A stretch of 7,574 nucleotides of DNA from Massilia sp. UBA2709. Lineage in GTDB: Bacteria > Pseudomonadota > Gammaproteobacteria > Burkholderiales > Burkholderiaceae_D. Below, in pieces: positions 4,970 to 7,574 of this stretch. The notes below the pieces were generated by a model, which was not told the DNA's origin, searched no databases, and saw nothing but the letters and a program-made list of their open reading frames with translations. The stretch's first letter is position 1. Each line of letters begins with the position of its first letter. The DNA lies in contig DEKZ01000038.1 of assembly GCA_002354135.1 (NCBI GenBank), positions 7,260-14,833 on the forward strand, in the 5' to 3' direction. The position numbers and the translations under genes are program-made.

Positions 4970-6805
4970 ATGGGGATCGCGGCCGACTATGGGAAGAAAA
5001 TCGCGGCCATCAGGCTTGGCTCGTGGCTGGGCGCGCTGCTGTCGCTTGGCGTCGGCGCAGGCTTGCACATCAGCACCAGCCGGGCCATCGAGAACGATGC
5101 CCATGAACGCTTCCTGCACATGGCGCGCAACGTCCAGTCCATCCTGGACGGACGCATCAAGACCTATGCCGACTTGCTGCGCGGCACTTCCAGCCTCTTC
5201 CTCGCGGGCGACGAGGTCACGAGCGATGAATTCCGGCGTTACGTAGCCGGCCTCGATCTGGAAAACCATTTCCCCGGCGTCGAAACGATCAATTTCGCGC
5301 GCACCTTCAGCGACGCCGAGCGTCCTGCCGTCGAGGCGCAACTGCAGCGCGAACTCGCCGCTGACGGGGTGAATTTTCGCATCCGGCCCGAGGGCCGGCG
5401 CCCCGAGTACACGGTGCTGACCTATATCGAGCCGGGCTCGGCGCGCGCCGACCGTGTCGGGATCGACCTGCAGGCGCGTCCGGCGGTCGCGCTGGCGCTG
5501 GCGCATTCGCGCGATACCGGCGAAGCCTCGACCTCGGGCACGCGGGTGCCGATCAAGCCCCAGACCAGCGGGCTGGGCATACGCATGCCGGTGTACCGCC
5601 CGGCCATGCCGCTGGGCGACGTCGGCCAGCGCCGCGCGGCCTATCTCGGCTCGGTCGGCATCGGTTTCAGCGTGGCGCGCCTGGCGCAAGGCGTGCTGGA
5701 CAACATGCCCAGGCAGTCGACGCGGCTGGTGATCTCCGGCATGAGCCCGGTCGAGGAACTCGGCGGACCGCCCGGCGTCTACCAGCGCACCGTGTTCTTC
5801 GACAACCAGCCGGACGCGAGCGATCACGATCCGAACATGTTCCGCGCCCTGCTGCCGGTGGGCGTGAGCGGACGCGGCTGGGACATCGATTTCCGCATCG
5901 CGAAGAAGAGCATGTATTCGGAACTCGACAGCTACCTGCCCTGGCTGGCGATGCTCGCGGGTGCAACCGGCACCGCCCTGCTCTACGCACTGTTCCAAAC
6001 CCTGAGTTCGTCGCGCCGCCGCGCCATCGAACTGGCCGAGGAGATGACGGGCGAACTGCGCGCCAGCGAAACGAAACTGCAGAAAACCAACGACAACCTG
6101 CGCCGGCTGGCAGCCCACGCCGAGAGCATCAAGGAAAGCGAGCGCAAGCGCATTGCACGCGAGATCCACGACGACCTCGGCCAGAACCTGCTGGCCCTGC
6201 GCATCGAGGCCGACCTGCTGGCCTCGCGCACCAGCCGGCGCCACCCGCGCCTGCACGCCCGGGCCCGCTGGACGCTGGAGCAGATCGACGCCACCATCAA
6301 GAGCGTGCGCCAGATCATCAACGATTTGCGCCCGCACGTGCTCGACCTGGGACTCACGGCTGCGGTCGACTGGCAGATCGCCGAGTTCCAGCGCCGCACC
6401 GGGATCGCATGCGAGCTGGTTTCCGATGGCCGCGAACTGCACGTGAGCGACCGCTGCGCCACCACCCTGTTCCGTATCCTGCAGGAGTCGCTGACCAATG
6501 TGTCGCGCCACGCGCGCGCCACCGCCGTGCGGGTCGAGCTGGCGCTCGAAGGCGAATCGATCTCGATGACGGTGAGCGACAACGGCATCGGCCTGACCAA
6601 GGGCGTCGGACAGAAGCCGGGCTCCTTCGGCCTGGTAGGCATCGAGGAGCGCGTGCGCATCCTGGGCGGCAAGTGCGTCATCACCAGCCGGCCGAACGCC
6701 GGCACCAGTGTCCACGTATCGATCCCGACCGCCGACAATCTCATCTCCGTGGCCCAGGCCATGCCTGCCCCAGCCAGTCCCGTGAAGGTCTTCGAAAGCC
6801 TGTAG
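4970..6805 (+). CDS. CHASE-domain membrane sensor histidine kinase (NarX/DegS-type, HisKA_3)
   Basis: Inner-membrane two-component sensor of 611 aa. Order of parts: a first membrane segment at about residues 14-34; a periplasmic CHASE sensor domain at about 68-290 (GVETINFARTF, PEGRRPEYTVLTYIEP, GIDLQARPAVALALAHSRDTGE); a second membrane segment at about 322-343; and a coiled-coil linker at about 350-395. The HisKA_3 dimerisation domain follows with phospho-acceptor His400 in REIHDDLGQN, then an HATPase_c domain with the N-box E506/N510 (LQESLTNVSRHA), G1 box SDNGIGL (536-542) and G2 box GSFGLVGIEERV (551-562). All catalytic landmarks are intact. CHASE domains bind small extracellular ligands, but this one's ligand cannot be read from sequence. 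NarX-type kinases normally pair with a LuxR-family response regulator; none is adjacent here. The ATG has a G-rich run (GGGGG) 5 nt upstream. A tail of about 25 residues follows the ATPase domain. Confidence 0.94.
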   Translation: MGIAADYGKKIAAIRLGSWLGALLSLGVGAGLHISTSRAIENDAHERFLHMARNVQSILDGRIKTYADLLRGTSSLFLAGDEVTSDEFRRYVAGLDLENHFPGVETINFARTFSDAERPAVEAQLQRELAADGVNFRIRPEGRRPEYTVLTYIEPGSARADRVGIDLQARPAVALALAHSRDTGEASTSGTRVPIKPQTSGLGIRMPVYRPAMPLGDVGQRRAAYLGSVGIGFSVARLAQGVLDNMPRQSTRLVISGMSPVEELGGPPGVYQRTVFFDNQPDASDHDPNMFRALLPVGVSGRGWDIDFRIAKKSMYSELDSYLPWLAMLAGATGTALLYALFQTLSSSRRRAIELAEEMTGELRASETKLQKTNDNLRRLAAHAESIKESERKRIAREIHDDLGQNLLALRIEADLLASRTSRRHPRLHARARWTLEQIDATIKSVRQIINDLRPHVLDLGLTAAVDWQIAEFQRRTGIACELVSDGRELHVSDRCATTLFRILQESLTNVSRHARATAVRVELALEGESISMTVSDNGIGLTKGVGQKPGSFGLVGIEERVRILGGKCVITSRPNAGTSVHVSIPTADNLISVAQAMPAPASPVKVFESL

Positions 6806-7035
6806 TCGTTTATGCGACATGCAATTGGTTGACGCCACTCAACTTGCGAATAATCAATTATTTCCGCAGGCTTGGGGTAGAGAATGGTCATCAATGTGTT
6901 TCGTCAATCCGGGCTTTTTCACCACAGGCTGCACTCAACGACAAGGAGGGCCAGACCATCTGCCAGCACGACTTCATCGACCACCGGAACACCAAATCAC
7001 AATAACGATGCAGTTGCCAAAACTAAGGATGAATC
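6806..7035. other. Intergenic region between kinase and repeat-protein genes
   Basis: These 230 nt are AT-richer than the flanking genes, especially in the first 60 nt. Apart from the palindrome at 6845-6868 and the Shine-Dalgarno AAGGA at 7025-7029, I see no terminator with a T-tract for the kinase, no RNA gene and no supportable small ORF. Open frames crossing it lack ribosome-binding sites and run into neighbouring genes out of frame. Confidence 0.6.
6845..6868. promoter_or_regulatory. AT-rich interrupted palindrome, candidate operator
   Basis: AATAAT (6849-6854) and ATTATT (6857-6862) are perfect arms around CA. The symmetry extends outward as TGCG (6845-6848) and CGCA (6865-6868), with two extra bases (TC) on the right side. 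It sits 40 nt after the kinase stop and about 170 nt upstream of the next gene, in an AT-rich island. A TTGACG (-35-like, 5/6) lies just upstream at 6829-6834, but no convincing -10 follows at 16-18 nt. It could be a regulator binding site or a small hairpin; inference only. Confidence 0.35.
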
Positions 7036-7574
7036 ATGATCTCGAACAAAGAATTCGAAGTGATCGCCGCCCTGGATTTGAACCCGATTAAAGTCAAGCT
7101 GATGCACAAGGAATCCGGCGAAGGCTGGTCGCTCGAAAAGGCGAACGCCACGGAAACCGAGTACCGCCGCTTCCTGTACCTGATGAAAGCCTTCCCGAAC
7201 GAAGAGACCGCACCGCTGGTGGACGTCGACACCTTCTGGCACTACCACATCCTCGACACCATGAAGTATGCCCAGGACTGCGAGCAGGCCTTCGGTTACT
7301 TCCTGCACCACTACCCCTACATCGGCCTGCGCGGCGAAGACGACATCGGCAACCAGGAACAGGCGGGCGACCGGATGCGCGAACTGTACGAGTCGACGTT
7401 CGGCGAGCCCTACCTGAAGCAGGCCGACGCCGCCTGGTGCGGCCGAGCACCGGCAAATGCGGCGCAGACCGCATGGTGTGGCCGCGCTCCGGCGAATGCC
7501 TCGGCTGCCGAAGTCCAGACCGCCTGGTGTGGCCGCGCTCCGGCCAACGCCTCGGCTGCCGAAGTCCAGACCGC
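7036..7574 (+). CDS. GRDP/DUF1399-like protein with C-terminal Trp-Cys tandem repeats (partial)
   Basis: The first 179 codons are present; the 3' end is outside the window. Residues 1 to about 128 resemble the 'glycine-rich domain-containing protein-like' family (DUF1399/GRDP) by the motif DTFWHYHILDTMKYAQDC (about 65-82), then FGYFLHHYPYIGLRG (about 86-100). The conserved His/Trp/Cys cluster (W68, H69, H71, C82, H91, H92) could bind a metal or form a structural core, but the biochemical role of bacterial members is not known to me. From residue 133 the sequence becomes a tandem repeat: AWCGRAPANAAQT once, then AWCGRAPANASAAEVQT twice, with a further unit starting at the window edge. There is no signal peptide. 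The ATG is supported by AAGGA 6 nt upstream. It follows the kinase by 230 nt on the same strand, so it may be separately transcribed. Alternatives are a multi-core peptide precursor, a metal-binding protein or a repetitive structural protein. Confidence 0.85.
   Translation, partial: MISNKEFEVIAALDLNPIKVKLMHKESGEGWSLEKANATETEYRRFLYLMKAFPNEETAPLVDVDTFWHYHILDTMKYAQDCEQAFGYFLHHYPYIGLRGEDDIGNQEQAGDRMRELYESTFGEPYLKQADAAWCGRAPANAAQTAWCGRAPANASAAEVQTAWCGRAPANASAAEVQT
7432..7574 (+). repeat. Tandem coding repeat (13-aa unit, then 17-aa units)
   Basis: Unit 1 is 7432-7470 (39 nt, AWCGRAPANAAQT). Units 2 and 3 are 7471-7521 and 7522-7572 (51 nt each, AWCGRAPANASAAEVQT). A fourth begins at 7573 and is cut by the window. 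Units 2 and 3 differ at 3 of 51 bases, all synonymous. Unit 1 shares the ten-residue core with six synonymous differences to each of the others, and lacks four codons in the spacer part. The number of units beyond the window is unknown. Confidence 0.95.

Noticed and set aside
4934..6838. 634-codon open frame on the minus strand opposite the histidine kinase
   Set aside because: Mirror of the kinase gene, rich in His/Ala/Arg/Gln with no domain motif; the plus-strand kinase has all its catalytic boxes.
6409..7005. Plus-strand open frame bridging the kinase 3' end and the intergenic region
   Set aside because: It is out of frame within the kinase, Arg/Pro-rich, without a ribosome-binding site or protein-like features.
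7432..7574. CRISPR array or non-coding satellite
   Set aside because: The units are contiguous without spacers, keep the reading frame as multiples of three, and vary only at synonymous sites, so this is a coding repeat.

Overview
The window looks like chromosomal DNA of a GC-rich betaproteobacterium, most likely Oxalobacteraceae (Massilia/Duganella/Telluria type). The evidence is the strong G/C third-position bias in every gene, a proteobacterial-type GlnRS, a CHASE/NarX-type kinase and a dispersed 'GTAGGGTGGGC' inverted repeat. The assignment is from general resemblance; no database was searched.

Layout. (1) Positions 1-257 hold no gene, only repeat-like DNA: an octamer duplication, a 26-bp-arm inverted repeat and smaller hairpins. 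(2) Positions 258-2798, minus strand, form a compact four-gene cluster read right to left: a stand-alone J-domain protein (96 aa) followed by three unrecognised soluble proteins (171, 258 and 292 aa). The last three are tightly packed: an ATGA overlap, then either a GTGA overlap or a 17-nt gap. (3) Positions 2799-3040 are a divergent promoter region. (4) Positions 3041-4798, plus strand, are glnS (glutaminyl-tRNA synthetase), closed by a clear intrinsic terminator. (5) Positions 4970-6805, plus strand, encode a membrane sensor histidine kinase with a CHASE sensor and a HisKA_3-type transmitter; no response regulator is visible. (6) Positions 6806-7035 are intergenic and carry an AT-rich palindrome. 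(7) From 7036 to the window edge, plus strand, lies a protein with a GRDP/DUF1399-like N-terminal domain followed by tandem Trp-Cys repeats (AWCGRAPANASAAEVQT) that run off the window.

How the parts relate. glnS and the kinase appear to be separate transcription units. The J-domain cluster looks like one translationally coupled operon, suggesting that the three unknown proteins work together, possibly as clients or partners of a J-protein/Hsp70 pair. The most unusual element is the truncated right-hand gene. Its repeat core keeps the same ten residues in three copies while the DNA differs only at synonymous positions, so the peptide itself appears to be selected. Its layout, a folded domain followed by repeated short Cys-containing units, resembles a multi-core modified-peptide precursor or a repetitive metal-binding or surface protein. 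The window stops before any downstream partner genes can be seen.
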